NCBI RefSeq assembly: GCF_000423625.1
Contig: NZ_AUII01000025.1
Coordinates: 1-64,000, forward strand
Reading direction: 5' to 3'
Length of the DNA stretch: 64,000 nt
Source: Pseudonocardia asaccharolytica DSM 44247 = NBRC 16224
Lineage (GTDB): Bacteria; Actinomycetota; Actinomycetes; Mycobacteriales; Pseudonocardiaceae
Shown: positions 34,842 through 43,314 of the stretch, in pieces
Layout of the letters: every line of letters starts with the position of its first letter
Position numbering within the stretch: position 1 is the first letter of the stretch
Translations under genes and position numbers: made by a program
The notes under the pieces: model-generated
Seen by the model: the letters and a program-made list of their open reading frames with translations, nothing else
What the model was told of the DNA's origin: nothing
Database searches by the model: none

Positions 34842-35587
34842 GCACGGCCGTTCCGTCGCTGCGGCGGCTGACGCCGCACACAGCGGTTCTGCTGCTGCTC
34901 GCCGCGGTGGCCTGGCTGTTGACCATCGCCGGGGCGCGGCAGATGGCCGGCATGGCGGGCCTCGGCCTGCCGAGCTATGTCGGCATGTGGGCGCTGATGA
35001 TGGCGGCGATGATGCTGCCGTCCGTCGCGCCGGTGGCCTCGATGTACCACCGGTCGATCCGCACCCACCGGGCGCTTCGCCTCGCCGGTTTCACCGGGGG
35101 ATACCTGCTCGTCTGGGTCGCGACGGGCGTACCCGCGTTCTACCTGACCGAATTGCTGACGCGGCTCGCGGGCGGCGACCCGGCGTGGGCGACGGCCGTC
35201 GCGGCCGGGGTGTTCGCCGCCTGCGGGGTGTACCAACTGACGCCGTTGAAGTCGCGCTGCCTGCGCCACTGCCGGTCTCCGCTGTCGCTGCTGCTGCGCT
35301 ACGGCTCCTATCACGGACCGCTTCGCGATGTTCGCGCCGGCGCTCACCATGGCGCCTACTGCCTGGGGTGCTGCTGGTCGTTGATGGCGCTGTTCGTCGT
35401 TCTCGGGGCGATGAACCTGGCCGCCATGGTGGTACTGGCCGCGGTGGTGCTGGTGGAGAAGCTGTGGGTGCACGGCGAGGCCGTCGCAAGGGCGATCGGC
35501 GTGGCGGCCCTGGTGCTCGCCGTGGCCGTGATCTGGTTCCCGGCGCTCGCGCCCGGGCTCCACGGCGCCGCGATGATGGGGCCTTGA
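34838..35587 (+). CDS. DUF2182 predicted metal-binding membrane protein
   Basis: The 249-residue protein has about seven hydrophobic segments and family motifs MWALMMAAMMLPSVAPV, YQLTPLKSRCLRHCRSP and GAHHGAYCLGCCWSLMALFV, with conserved Met and Cys residues that could hold a metal. It is translationally coupled to the DUF1326 protein, and the two probably form a membrane-associated metal-handling unit. The exact role is unknown. Confidence 0.88.
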   Translation: MSTAVPSLRRLTPHTAVLLLLAAVAWLLTIAGARQMAGMAGLGLPSYVGMWALMMAAMMLPSVAPVASMYHRSIRTHRALRLAGFTGGYLLVWVATGVPAFYLTELLTRLAGGDPAWATAVAAGVFAACGVYQLTPLKSRCLRHCRSPLSLLLRYGSYHGPLRDVRAGAHHGAYCLGCCWSLMALFVVLGAMNLAAMVVLAAVVLVEKLWVHGEAVARAIGVAALVLAVAVIWFPALAPGLHGAAMMGP

Positions 35588-35595
35588 CGCCCGGT

Positions 35596-36399
35596 TCAGT
35601 GCCAGCGGACGTGCCGGGCGAAGTCGGGCTTGCGTTTCTCGGCGAACGCGGCCGCGCCCTCGAGCCCTTCGGGGGAGGCGGTGAACAGGTCCAGCGCCGA
35701 CATCGCCAGGTTGGACAGCCCCGCCTGGTGGTCGGTGTCGGCGTTGAACGACTGCTTGAGGAAGCGGATCGCGGTCGGACTCTTCTCGGCGACCTCGAAG
35801 GCCCACGCCCTGGCCTCGTCGAGCAGGCGTTCGGCCGGCACGACGGCGTTGACCAGGCCCATCCGCTCCGCCTCGGCGGCGCTGTACTGCCGGCACCAGA
35901 ACCAGATCTCCCTGGCCTTCTTCTCCCCGACGACCCTCGCCAGATACGCCGACCCGAAACCGGCGTCGAACGAGCCGACCCGGGGGCCCGCCTGCCCGAA
36001 ACGCGCCGTCTCGCTGGCGATCGACACGTCGCACAACACGTGCAGGACGTGCCCGCCCCCGATCGCGACCCCGTTGACCGCGGCGATGACCGGCTTGGGG
36101 ATGTCGCGGATCAGCTTGTGCAGGTAGCCGATCTCGAACATCCCGCTCTCGGTCGGACCGTAGTCGCCGGTCTCGGCGCGCTGCTTGACGTCCCCACCGG
36201 TGCAGAACGCCTTGTCGCCCGCGCCGGTGAGGATGACCGCCTGGACCTGCCGGTCGGCCCAGGCCGCCCGGAACGCCTTGATCAGCTCGTCGACCGTCCG
36301 GCCGCGGAAGGCGTTGTAGCGCTCCGGCCGGTTGATCGTGACGATCGCGACGGGACCATCGAGCTCGTAGCGGATGTCCTCATAGGTCTGCGCTGTCAC
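35596..36399 (-). CDS. Crotonase-family enzyme of the MenB/BadI type
   Basis: The 267-residue enzyme has the crotonase oxyanion-hole segments GAGDKAFCTGGDVKQR and AAVNGVAIGGGHVLHVLCDVSIAS. The MenB/BadI-like region PRVGSFDAGFGSAYLARVVGEKKAREIWFWCRQY is followed by the end EKRKPDFARHVRW. MenB makes 1,4-dihydroxy-2-naphthoyl-CoA; BadI hydrolyses 2-ketocyclohexanecarboxyl-CoA. No men or bad genes are adjacent, so the choice is open. The start is GTG 36399, 98 bp downstream of the glycosylase gene. Confidence 0.8.
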   Translation of the reverse strand: MTAQTYEDIRYELDGPVAIVTINRPERYNAFRGRTVDELIKAFRAAWADRQVQAVILTGAGDKAFCTGGDVKQRAETGDYGPTESGMFEIGYLHKLIRDIPKPVIAAVNGVAIGGGHVLHVLCDVSIASETARFGQAGPRVGSFDAGFGSAYLARVVGEKKAREIWFWCRQYSAAEAERMGLVNAVVPAERLLDEARAWAFEVAEKSPTAIRFLKQSFNADTDHQAGLSNLAMSALDLFTASPEGLEGAAAFAEKRKPDFARHVRWH

Positions 36400-36497
36400 T
36401 GCTGGCTCCCCCTCGTCCGGGCGTCGGAGCGACGAGACGTGCCGCTCTGCCGTCGCTCTCAACCGTGCCGGAGCCCGTCCCCGGAGTCCAGGCGATC

Positions 36498-37106
36498 TCA
36501 CCTGGCCCGCCAGCAGCCGAGGACGTGGTCGTCGACGATTCCGACGGCCTGCATCAGCGCGTAGCAGGTCGTGGGCCCGACGAACCGCAACCCGCGCCGC
36601 TTGAGCTCCTTGGCCATCGCCGTGGACTCCGGCGAGACGGCGGGGACGTCGGCCGGCGTTGCCGGACGCGTCCGCCCGGTGGGATCGGGGGCGAACGACC
36701 AGACCAGCTCGTCGAGCGGAACATCGAGGTCGAGCACCGCGCGGGCGTTGTGCAGGGTGGCCTCGATCTTGCGCCGGTTCCGCACGATTCCTCGGTCGCC
36801 GAGGAGGCGAACCACGTCGTCCTCGTCGTATCGGGCGACGACCGCCGGATCGAAACCGGCGAACGCGGAGCGGAACGCGGGACGTTTGCGCAGGATCGTC
36901 AGCCAGGACAGCCCCGACTGGAACGCCTCGAGGCTGATCCGCTCGAACATGGCCGCGATCCCGCGCAGCGGCACACCCCATTCCTCGTCGTGGTAGACGA
37001 GGTAGTCGGGCGCCGAGCCGGTGGCCCAGCCGCAGCGCGGACGGTCGTCGGGTGGGCTCGCCGCAGCCGCTTCCTGCGACGCGCCGACGCGATCGGGTTC
37101 GGACAT
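36498..37106 (-). CDS. tag: DNA-3-methyladenine glycosylase I
   Basis: The 202-residue glycosylase excises 3-methyladenine. It has RCGWATGSAPDYLVYHDEEWGVPL, FERISLEAFQSGLSWLTILRKRPAF, and FVGPTTCYALMQAVGIVDDHVLGC. The zinc-binding residues of the Tag family (N-terminal Cys, C-terminal His and Cys) are present. ATG 37106 lies 33 bp after the AGT-Ada gene, making it the last gene of an alkylation-repair operon. Confidence 0.92.
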   Translation of the reverse strand: MSEPDRVGASQEAAAASPPDDRPRCGWATGSAPDYLVYHDEEWGVPLRGIAAMFERISLEAFQSGLSWLTILRKRPAFRSAFAGFDPAVVARYDEDDVVRLLGDRGIVRNRRKIEATLHNARAVLDLDVPLDELVWSFAPDPTGRTRPATPADVPAVSPESTAMAKELKRRGLRFVGPTTCYALMQAVGIVDDHVLGCWRAR

Positions 37107-37138
37107 CACGCGGGCAGTGTCGCGGACGGGACCGACAG

Positions 37139-37918
37139 TCACGCCGACGTCGCGTCGGCCGCGGGGCGGCAGGTCCGGCAGGGCCGGTACCCGGCCGCGA
37201 CCGCGGCGCCGACGGAGCGAAACCCGTGGCGGTGGGCCGGGTCGATGCGCCGGGCGTTGTGGCAGGTCGGGAAGCACACGACGCCGGTGGTGTCGCTGCC
37301 GAGGTAGTGCACCCCCTGCCTGGCGAGGGCCACGACCTCGTCGAGGTCGACGCGTTCGTCGCGCAGCAGCTTCTCCTTGTGCGCGGACCCGAACATGTAG
37401 TCCCCGAGCCGCCCGTCGGCCCGGACGACGCGGTGGCAGGGCACCAGCAGCGGCATCGGGTTGCGGGCGAGCACCGAGCCTGCTGCCCGCACGGCGCGGG
37501 GCCGGCCGGCTTCGCGGGCGACCCATCCGTAGGGGCGCGTCTCGCCGGCGGGGATGCGTCGGGTCGCGGTGAGCACGTCGCGCTCGAACTCCGACAACCC
37601 GCGCAGATCCAGCCGCAAGGAGGTCGCGGGACGGCCGCGCAGGGTCGGCAGCAACCCGGAGGGCGCACGAGCGGCCGGGCGCAGCGGCCGGCCGAACCGG
37701 TCCCGATAGGACTCGGCGAACGCGTCGATATCGCCATGCAGCGTCTCCGCAGGGCGTACGAACTGCACACCGTGGCCCGTGAACGCCACGAACACCTCAC
37801 CGAGCCTGCTGGGCGCGGCCAGCCAGGCGGTGAACACCTTGTCGGCCAGCCCGGTCGGCGGGGGGGCAGCGAGCGCACCCAACGCGTCGGCGATCGGGTC
37901 GGCACCATTGAGCATCAT
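37139..37918 (-). CDS. O6-alkylguanine-DNA alkyltransferase fused to C-terminal Ada zinc domain
   Basis: The 259-residue protein joins two direct-repair modules in reverse order relative to E. coli Ada. Residues about 1-190 are an AGT/Ogt domain with the acceptor Cys161 in LLVPCHRVV. Residues about 191-253 are an Ada-type phosphotriester-repair zinc domain with Cys215, Cys219, Cys247 and Cys250 (TGVVCFPTC, PCRTCRP), at nearly the spacing of Ada's Cys38/42/69/72. No AraC-type DNA-binding domain is present. The ATGATG start overlaps the sigma-factor stop at 37915, so the two are coupled. A role as damage sensor for the sigma factor is inferred. Confidence 0.88.
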   Translation of the reverse strand: MMLNGADPIADALGALAAPPPTGLADKVFTAWLAAPSRLGEVFVAFTGHGVQFVRPAETLHGDIDAFAESYRDRFGRPLRPAARAPSGLLPTLRGRPATSLRLDLRGLSEFERDVLTATRRIPAGETRPYGWVAREAGRPRAVRAAGSVLARNPMPLLVPCHRVVRADGRLGDYMFGSAHKEKLLRDERVDLDEVVALARQGVHYLGSDTTGVVCFPTCHNARRIDPAHRHGFRSVGAAVAAGYRPCRTCRPAADATSA

Positions 37919-38535
37919 CGATCCGTCCTTCCATCCAAGAGCGCCGGCCGGCGCTCGGCCAGCAGCGCTCGTAGTCGTTGCAATCCGCGGGAGATGTGCG
38001 ACTTGGCCGTGCCGTCCGGGCAGCCGAGGACCTCGGCGACCTCGCTGGTCGGCAGGCCCACCACGTGCCGGAGCACGACGGCCATCCGCTGGGTCTCGGG
38101 CAGCCTGCCCAGCGCCATGCCCAGCTCGCGCTGCACGTGGTCCTGCTCGACCCGCTGCTCGACGCCGGGGCCGGCCGAGAGCTCCTCGGCCGGTTCGAAC
38201 GCCGGCGGGGGGCCGGGACGGCGGCTCGCGTCCCGGGCGGCGTTGCGGGCCGCGTTGCGCAGGATCGTGAGCAGCCACGGCCGTAGCCGCAACCCCTGGA
38301 TCCGCTGCGCGTCATAGCCGCGCAGCGCCCGGTACGCCCGCAAGAACGCCTCCGCCGCGAGGTCCTCCGCGTCGGCAGGGAGGCTGCTCAGCCGCAGCGC
38401 GACCGAGTACACCACCTGCTCGTGTGCGCGGACCACGTCGGCGAACCCGGCGTCCAGGTCGGCGATCAGGGCTCGGCGGAGGTGCTCCTGTGCCTCGTCA
38501 ACCACCGGCTCGTCGCATTCGTCGACCATGCCCAC
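37915..38535 (-). CDS. ECF-type RNA polymerase sigma factor
   Basis: The 206-residue protein has sigma region 2 (VVYSVALRLSSLPADAEDLAAEAFLRAYRALRGY, RLRPWLLTILRNAARNAARD) and region 4 (LGRLPETQRMAVVLRHVVGLPTSEVAEVLGCPDGTAKSHISRGLQRLRALL). It starts at GTG 38535 or ATG 38529. There is no anti-sigma factor nearby. It is coupled to the AGT-Ada protein and lies downstream of a 2OG-Fe(II) oxygenase, suggesting control of an alkylation response. Confidence 0.9.
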   Translation of the reverse strand: MGMVDECDEPVVDEAQEHLRRALIADLDAGFADVVRAHEQVVYSVALRLSSLPADAEDLAAEAFLRAYRALRGYDAQRIQGLRLRPWLLTILRNAARNAARDASRRPGPPPAFEPAEELSAGPGVEQRVEQDHVQRELGMALGRLPETQRMAVVLRHVVGLPTSEVAEVLGCPDGTAKSHISRGLQRLRALLAERRPALLDGRTDR

Positions 38536-38574
38536 CAGAACCCCGGTCCGCAGGATCGGTTGCAGGCCCAGCAG

Positions 38575-39297
38575 TCAGCGGGCGTTGTGGAAGATGACGC
38601 CCAGCACGTGCCGGTCCCCGGCGTGCACGGCGCTGACCCCGTGTCGCATCTGCACCCGGTGGTAGCCGCGAGCGCCCCTGCGCGGCCGCTCGCGCACCGG
38701 GAAGATCACCGCCTGGCCCTGGGCGGGCCGGGCGACCATCGGCCGCGACTGCTGGCGCGGCCGCTGCTCGACGAACACGCTCTCCCCGCCGGCGAAGTCC
38801 TCGTCAGGCCGGCTGAGCATGATCAGAAACTGCAGGGGGAACGTGAGCTCGCCGTAGACGTCCTGGTGCAGGCAGTTGTGGCCGCCCGGCCCGTACCGCA
38901 GGACCAGCGGCGTGGGCTCGCGCTGACCGAGCCGTGCGCATTCGGCAAGCAGTTCGTCGAGTGTCTCGGGAAAGCGGCGTCCGCCCAGCCGCTCGGCCCA
39001 CCGGTTCGCGATCGCGGCGATCGGCGGATAGAGCCGCTCGCGCAGGGCCTGCACCAGCGGGGGCAGCGGCTCGGCGAAGTAGCGGTAGGTTCCCTCACCG
39101 AACGCGTGCCGGGCCATGACGACCGTGCTGCGGAAGCGGGCGTCGTCGTCGAACATCTCGAGGACCTCGGCGCACTGTGTGGGCGAGAGCATCGGCGGCG
39201 TCATCGCGAACCCGGATTCGTCGAGGCTGCGCCCCAGCGCCGGCCAGTCGAGATCGGCCAGCGCGGGCAGGTCGGGCGCGGTCCTGGGCTTGCTCAT
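38575..39297 (-). CDS. 2-oxoglutarate/Fe(II)-dependent oxygenase, first gene of the repair operon
   Basis: The 240-residue enzyme has the double-stranded beta-helix iron ligands His144 and Asp146 (HNCLHQDVYGE) and a distal His219 (RHGVS), with Arg229 a candidate 2-oxoglutarate ligand. It resembles the prolyl-hydroxylase-like branch more than classical AlkB, so a DNA-demethylase role is not certain. ATG 39297 follows GAGGAGAATC. With the sigma factor, AGT-Ada and Tag it forms a four-gene unit likely responding to alkylation damage. Confidence 0.8.
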   Translation of the reverse strand: MSKPRTAPDLPALADLDWPALGRSLDESGFAMTPPMLSPTQCAEVLEMFDDDARFRSTVVMARHAFGEGTYRYFAEPLPPLVQALRERLYPPIAAIANRWAERLGGRRFPETLDELLAECARLGQREPTPLVLRYGPGGHNCLHQDVYGELTFPLQFLIMLSRPDEDFAGGESVFVEQRPRQQSRPMVARPAQGQAVIFPVRERPRRGARGYHRVQMRHGVSAVHAGDRHVLGVIFHNAR

Positions 39298-39377
39298 GAT
39301 TCTCCTCGGGGGATCGGGCCCTGCCACCCTCTACCCGGGACCCACTCCTCGGCTGGCGGTTATCAGACATGGAGGTA

Positions 39378-39689
39378 CTAAAGGACCTTCAGGCCCGCCA
39401 CCCCCGCGATGATCGCGACCAGGCAGAGCAGCCGCGCGACGGTCGCGGGCTCGCCGAGCACGACCATCCCGTAGATCGCGGTCCCGACCGCGCCGATCCC
39501 GACCCAGACCCCGTACGCCGTGCCCACCGGCAGCGAACGCAGCGCGACGGCCAGGCCGACCATGCTCAGCACCATGGCCACCCCGAAGACGATCGACGGG
39601 ACCAGCCGGGTGAACCCCTGCGACTGCGCCAGCGACACCGCCCACACGGTCTCCAGCAGCCCCGAGACGACCAGAACCACCCACGCCAA
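39378..39689 (-). CDS. SugE/Gdx-type small multidrug-resistance (guanidinium) transporter
   Basis: The 103-residue protein has four membrane helices and the SMR essential Glu13 in GLLETVWAVSL, followed by SQGFTRLVPSI, AVALRSLPVGTAYGVWVGIGAVGTAI. The TTG 39689 start follows GGAGG (39698-39702) and gives the usual SMR length; upstream in-frame codons are riboswitch. The SugE/Gdx branch exports guanidinium with proton exchange (established knowledge), which fits the guanidine-III riboswitch directly upstream. Confidence 0.9.
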   Translation of the reverse strand: MAWVVLVVSGLLETVWAVSLAQSQGFTRLVPSIVFGVAMVLSMVGLAVALRSLPVGTAYGVWVGIGAVGTAIYGMVVLGEPATVARLLCLVAIIAGVAGLKVL

Positions 39690-39707
39690 GACGCCCACCT
39701 CCGCACC

Positions 39708-39749
39708 GCGTCGTCTTGTCGCTCTCCGGGTACGGCGCGTCTCGTCCGG
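39708..39749 (-). promoter_or_regulatory. Guanidine-III (ykkC-III) riboswitch
   Basis: On the reverse strand the leader reads CCGGACGAGACGCGCCGTAC, CCGGAGAGC, then GACAAGACGACGC. This matches the ykkC-III pattern of a CCGGACGAG...CGCGCCGTACCCGG hairpin and a GACAAGACGRCGC strand forming the guanidine-binding pseudoknot. It ends 5 nt before the GGAGG ribosome site of the SugE/Gdx gene, so ligand binding could control access to that site. Family recognition is by recalled consensus, not by a covariance search. Confidence 0.85.
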
Positions 39750-39931
39750 GGGTGCCGCCGTGCTGCGGGCCCACCCGACCGTACCCATGTCGACGGCTGT
39801 TCAGATCTCGTACACCTGTGCACACCCGATCCGTGGACGATGGGCGGAAACGCCCGGCACCGAATGGGGTGCGCGCCGGGGTCGATCGTGCGAGCGTCAC
39901 GGGCACGAGACTCGTGGGCCGAGGAGACGCG

Positions 39932-41608
39932 ATGAGGATCGGAACCGCCTGGGAGCAGTTCCAGACCGGCGAGGAGCCGCGCGACGTGCGCGGCGACGTG
40001 CTCACCTCCTGGCGCCGGTCCCGGATCAGCGGGGTCGACCCCGAGTATGTCGACGTTCCGTACGTCGACACGGATGTCGACACCCACTTCGTGCGCGTTG
40101 CGGTGCCCATCCTGACCCGAATGGCCGAGCTGCTCACCGGCGCGCAGACCTGCCTCGCGCTGGCGGACGCCGGCGGCCGGGTCGTCTGGCGCTGGGTGTC
40201 CGAACCGGCGCTGCGCAACACCCTCGACGCGCTGTCGGTCGACCAGGGCTTCTGCTTCGACGAGGAGTTCGTCGGCACCAACGGTCTGGGCACCTCCCTG
40301 GAGACCGGCCGCATCGCCGTCATCCGCGGCTCCGAGCATTTCGTGCACCGCTTCCACGGCGTCACCTGCGTCGCGGCGCCGGTGCGTCATCCGATCACCC
40401 GGCGGACCGTCGGGGCGGTCAACGTCACCTGCCGCGCGACGGACACGAACTCACTGCTGCCGGTCGTCGTGCTCAGGCTCGTCGACGAGATCCGGGCGGG
40501 CCTGCTGGCTGCCGCGGCGCCGCGGGAGCGGCAGCTGCTCGACGAGTTCCTGTGCGAGCAGCGACGCACGACCGCTCCGGTGATCTCGGTCGGCGAGGGG
40601 ATCGTCATCGCCAACCGGGCCGCCGTCGAGCTGGGGCTGGACCAGCACGAACTGTGGGACGAGCTGCGCGGTGCACCGGACGGCGCCCGGATCGATCTGC
40701 GCCCCGATCTGTCCGGACGGCTGCGGCTGCTGCGTGACGGTCTCGTCACCACGGGTGCGGTGCTCACCCTGAGCGGTCCCGTCCCCGAGTTCGCCCCGCG
40801 CCGGCGGACCCGGGATGAGCCGGCCGCGCCCAGCACCTGGGACCGGCTGCTCGCGCAGGCCGAGGAACTGCTCGGCGAGGGGCCGTTGACCGTGCGCGGC
40901 GAGCCGGGCACCGGCAAGACGATGATGCTCACGGCGGCGCTGACGGTCCGGTACGGCATCGAGTCGGTGGTGGTGGACGCCGCCACGTGCCCGGTGGAGG
41001 GACTGGCGGTCTGGGTGGCCCGGTTCGGGGTGCATCTGGCCGAGCCCGAGGTCCCGCTCGTGCTGCGGCACGCGGAGCTGCTGAGCGAGGAGGCGGCGCG
41101 TGCGGTGGGTGCGCTGCTCGCGGACGCGCAGGCTCCGCTCGGCGCGACCCTCACCGTGTCCGACGCCGGTCGGGCCGATGCCCCAGCTCGCCTGCTCGAC
41201 CGGCTCGGCGGAGCCGCGATCACCATCCCGCCGCTGCGCCGTCGGGCCGCGGACATCATCGAGCTCGCTTCCCGCGAGCTGCGTGGGCACGGAACGCGGC
41301 TGTCGTTCTCGCTGGAGGCGCAGACCGCGCTGCGGCGCTACGACTGGCCCGGCAACGACCGCGAGCTGGCCAGGGTGGTGCGGGCGGCGACACGCCACTC
41401 CCGGGGTGGCGTCGTCGGCCTCGAGGCGTTGCCGGCGGAGGTCCGGGCGGCCTCCGGTCGCCGCGCGCTCACCCCCCTGGAGCGCGCGGAGTCGTCGGTC
41501 ATCGCGGCGGTGCTGCAGGAGTGTGGCGGCAACAAGTCGGCCGCGGCCAAGGAACTGGGCATCTCGCGCACCGCGCTCTACGCGAAGATCCGCAGCTACC
41601 GGCTGTAG
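39932..41608 (+). CDS. GAF-domain/Fis-type helix-turn-helix transcriptional regulator (MimR/AcoR-like)
   Basis: The 558-residue protein has an N-terminal region LTSWRRSRISGVDP typical of AcoR/MimR regulators, then a GAF domain (LSVDQGFCFDEEFVGTNGLGT, RIAVIRGSEHFV, GAVNVTCRATD). A reduced AAA part follows with Walker A GEPGTGKT but no GAFTGA sigma-54 contact motif, and the C-terminal Fis HTH is GGNKSAAAKELGISRTALYAKI. ATG 39932 follows GAGGAGAC. Actinomycetes mostly lack sigma-54, so the activation mode is unclear. The ligand is unknown. Confidence 0.85.
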   Translation: MRIGTAWEQFQTGEEPRDVRGDVLTSWRRSRISGVDPEYVDVPYVDTDVDTHFVRVAVPILTRMAELLTGAQTCLALADAGGRVVWRWVSEPALRNTLDALSVDQGFCFDEEFVGTNGLGTSLETGRIAVIRGSEHFVHRFHGVTCVAAPVRHPITRRTVGAVNVTCRATDTNSLLPVVVLRLVDEIRAGLLAAAAPRERQLLDEFLCEQRRTTAPVISVGEGIVIANRAAVELGLDQHELWDELRGAPDGARIDLRPDLSGRLRLLRDGLVTTGAVLTLSGPVPEFAPRRRTRDEPAAPSTWDRLLAQAEELLGEGPLTVRGEPGTGKTMMLTAALTVRYGIESVVVDAATCPVEGLAVWVARFGVHLAEPEVPLVLRHAELLSEEAARAVGALLADAQAPLGATLTVSDAGRADAPARLLDRLGGAAITIPPLRRRAADIIELASRELRGHGTRLSFSLEAQTALRRYDWPGNDRELARVVRAATRHSRGGVVGLEALPAEVRAASGRRALTPLERAESSVIAAVLQECGGNKSAAAKELGISRTALYAKIRSYRL

Positions 41609-42014
41609 ATCCATGCCCTGTATCGGCAGGGCTCCCCCGGGCACGCCGCCCCGGACGGCTACCCACCCCGGCGGGCCACCCCGGCGACGCGCGCCTGGGC
41701 GGGGGGAGCCCCACCGCGCCACCGTGCCGCTCCGGACCGGCTGGAGTCGCCCGGAGCTGCTTGCGGTGACAAGGGCACCGTAGGGGGCGGGCCGCATGCT
41801 CGCGGGGGCATGTTTGGACGAGCGGCCGGATCCGTGCGGCCGGCGGTTGGCCCGCACCGGGTTCGGTGTCCGGCAGGCCCCGGTCCACGCTCGACATGCG
41901 TGCAGTTCGCGGCGTAGCGTCGCCTGCCCACCGCGCTCCCGATACGGGCGCGCAGTCGCGCTTGGGTCAGGGTGTGTCGCCATTCGTTTGTAGGACGGAC
42001 CGGAGGGATCGGGG
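41609..42014. other. 406-bp intergenic region
   Basis: A short hairpin GCCCTG-N6-CAGGGC at 41615-41632, just after the regulator stop, may act as a terminator. The region must also hold the promoter of the gamma-CA-like gene. No gene or RNA family was recognised. Confidence 0.4.
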
Positions 42015-42692
42015 ATGGCTGTTCGCGAGCATTATCTGCACCCAGTTGGCCGTGGCGCGGTATATGTGACGCATCGGAATGCGCGGCCCCGCGTCGATGA
42101 ATCTGCCTATATTGCGCCCACCGCGGTGCTCTGTGGCGACGTCTCGGTGGGTGCGCACAGCCGGGTACTCTTCGGCGCCGTGATCACCGCCGAGGGCGGT
42201 CCGGTGGCGATCGGTTCGAACTGCATCATCATGGAGCAGGCCGTTGTCCGCGGGGTGCCGAGGCATCCGGTCCAGATCGGTGACAACGTGCTGGTCGGCC
42301 CGCATGCGCACCTCACCGGATGCGTGGTCGAGGGCGATGCGCGGATCGCGACCGGTGCGATGCTGTTCAACGGCGCGCGGCTCGGCGTGACCGCCGAGGT
42401 CGAGTTCGGCGCGGTCGTCCATGTGAATACCGCGGTACCGCCCGGAATGGCGGTTCCGATGGGTTGGTTCGCCGGCGGCGACCCGGCCGAACTAGTACCC
42501 CCCAGCAATTGGGAACGGATCCGTGAGCTCATGGGACCGCTCGACTATCCGGGAACTGTTTTCGGAGTGAGTCGCGGGCCAGGGAGAGATCCGGCAATGC
42601 CGGATATTGCGCGCCGCTATGCCCGAGGATTGGCCATGCACCGGTACGACGAGATCTATGACGGAGCGCGAGGCTCCGAGACACGGCCGTAG
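42015..42692 (+). CDS. Left-handed beta-helix, gamma-carbonic-anhydrase-like protein
   Basis: The 225-residue protein has the hexapeptide-repeat pattern YIAPTAVLCGDVSVGAHSRV, VAIGSNCIIMEQAVVRG, VQIGDNVLVGPHAHLTGCVV of the gamma-CA/PaaY group. The canonical zinc motif VGHGAILHGC is VGPHAHLTGC here, so two classical His positions are Pro96 and Thr101, with His97 and His99 beside them. Carbonic anhydrase activity is therefore doubtful. It could act in acyl-CoA or siderophore chemistry; its role is unknown. The 3' end overlaps a broken gene. Confidence 0.75.
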   Translation: MAVREHYLHPVGRGAVYVTHRNARPRVDESAYIAPTAVLCGDVSVGAHSRVLFGAVITAEGGPVAIGSNCIIMEQAVVRGVPRHPVQIGDNVLVGPHAHLTGCVVEGDARIATGAMLFNGARLGVTAEVEFGAVVHVNTAVPPGMAVPMGWFAGGDPAELVPPSNWERIRELMGPLDYPGTVFGVSRGPGRDPAMPDIARRYARGLAMHRYDEIYDGARGSETRP

Positions 42693-43155
42693 CGACCCGG
42701 AGGCCCCGCGCGAGATGGACGCGATCGCGCGCGTCGCGGCGCGGTTGTTCGCGGTGGCACCGCTCGTGAACTGGCTGATGGATCTCATCGGGTCGGCCCC
42801 CGGGCCGCTCCGGATCGCCGCGCTGCTGCCGACGGTGTAGGCCGTGTCCGTGCTGACGGTCATCGGCGCTGTGGCGGGGTGCGGATCGCGTCGGTCGCGC
42901 CGGCAGGGCCCTGCCGTGACGGTGGCGGGCGACCACCTCACCGTCGCGGAGGGCCCCTCCGCACTGCACCTGCGCCGCGACCGGGTCGCGGCCGTGTTCA
43001 CCGACGGCCGGGACCTCGTGGTTCCCGGCCACGCAGACGGGGCCCTCGCCGACAAGCAGGCCGGAGCCGCCGGGGATGCGCTGGATCAGCTCCGGACGGG
43101 GAAGGGGGTCGCGGTCCGGGACCGGGACGGCGCGCAGCAGTACCGCCGCGCCTGA
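42658..43155 (+). pseudogene. Small membrane protein gene (YqeB-like C-terminus) split by an in-frame amber codon
   Basis: From ATG 42658 (or 42715) the frame encodes a hydrophobic segment ARLFAVAPLVNWLMDLIG and GPLRIAALLPTV, then hits TAG at 42838-42840. The same frame continues AVSVLTVIGAVAGCG and DHLTVAEGPSALHLRRDRVA, to a stop at 43155. The second half resembles the C-terminal part of YqeB-like proteins (VAAVFTDGRDLVVPG). One gene with a nonsense mutation is the simplest reading; restart at GTG 42844 is possible. Confidence 0.5.
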
Positions 43156-43314
43156 CGGCGAACGTCAGACCGTCGGCGTCTCACTCGTCTCCGCCGCCCT
43201 CGCGGCACACCGCTGCTCCCATGCCGACGATCGGCCGAACTGCGGCATGGGCTTCGTCGGCCGCTTACGAGCTCGAAGGAGACCGGAAGCTGGTACGTCT
43301 CCGTACGCAGCCGA

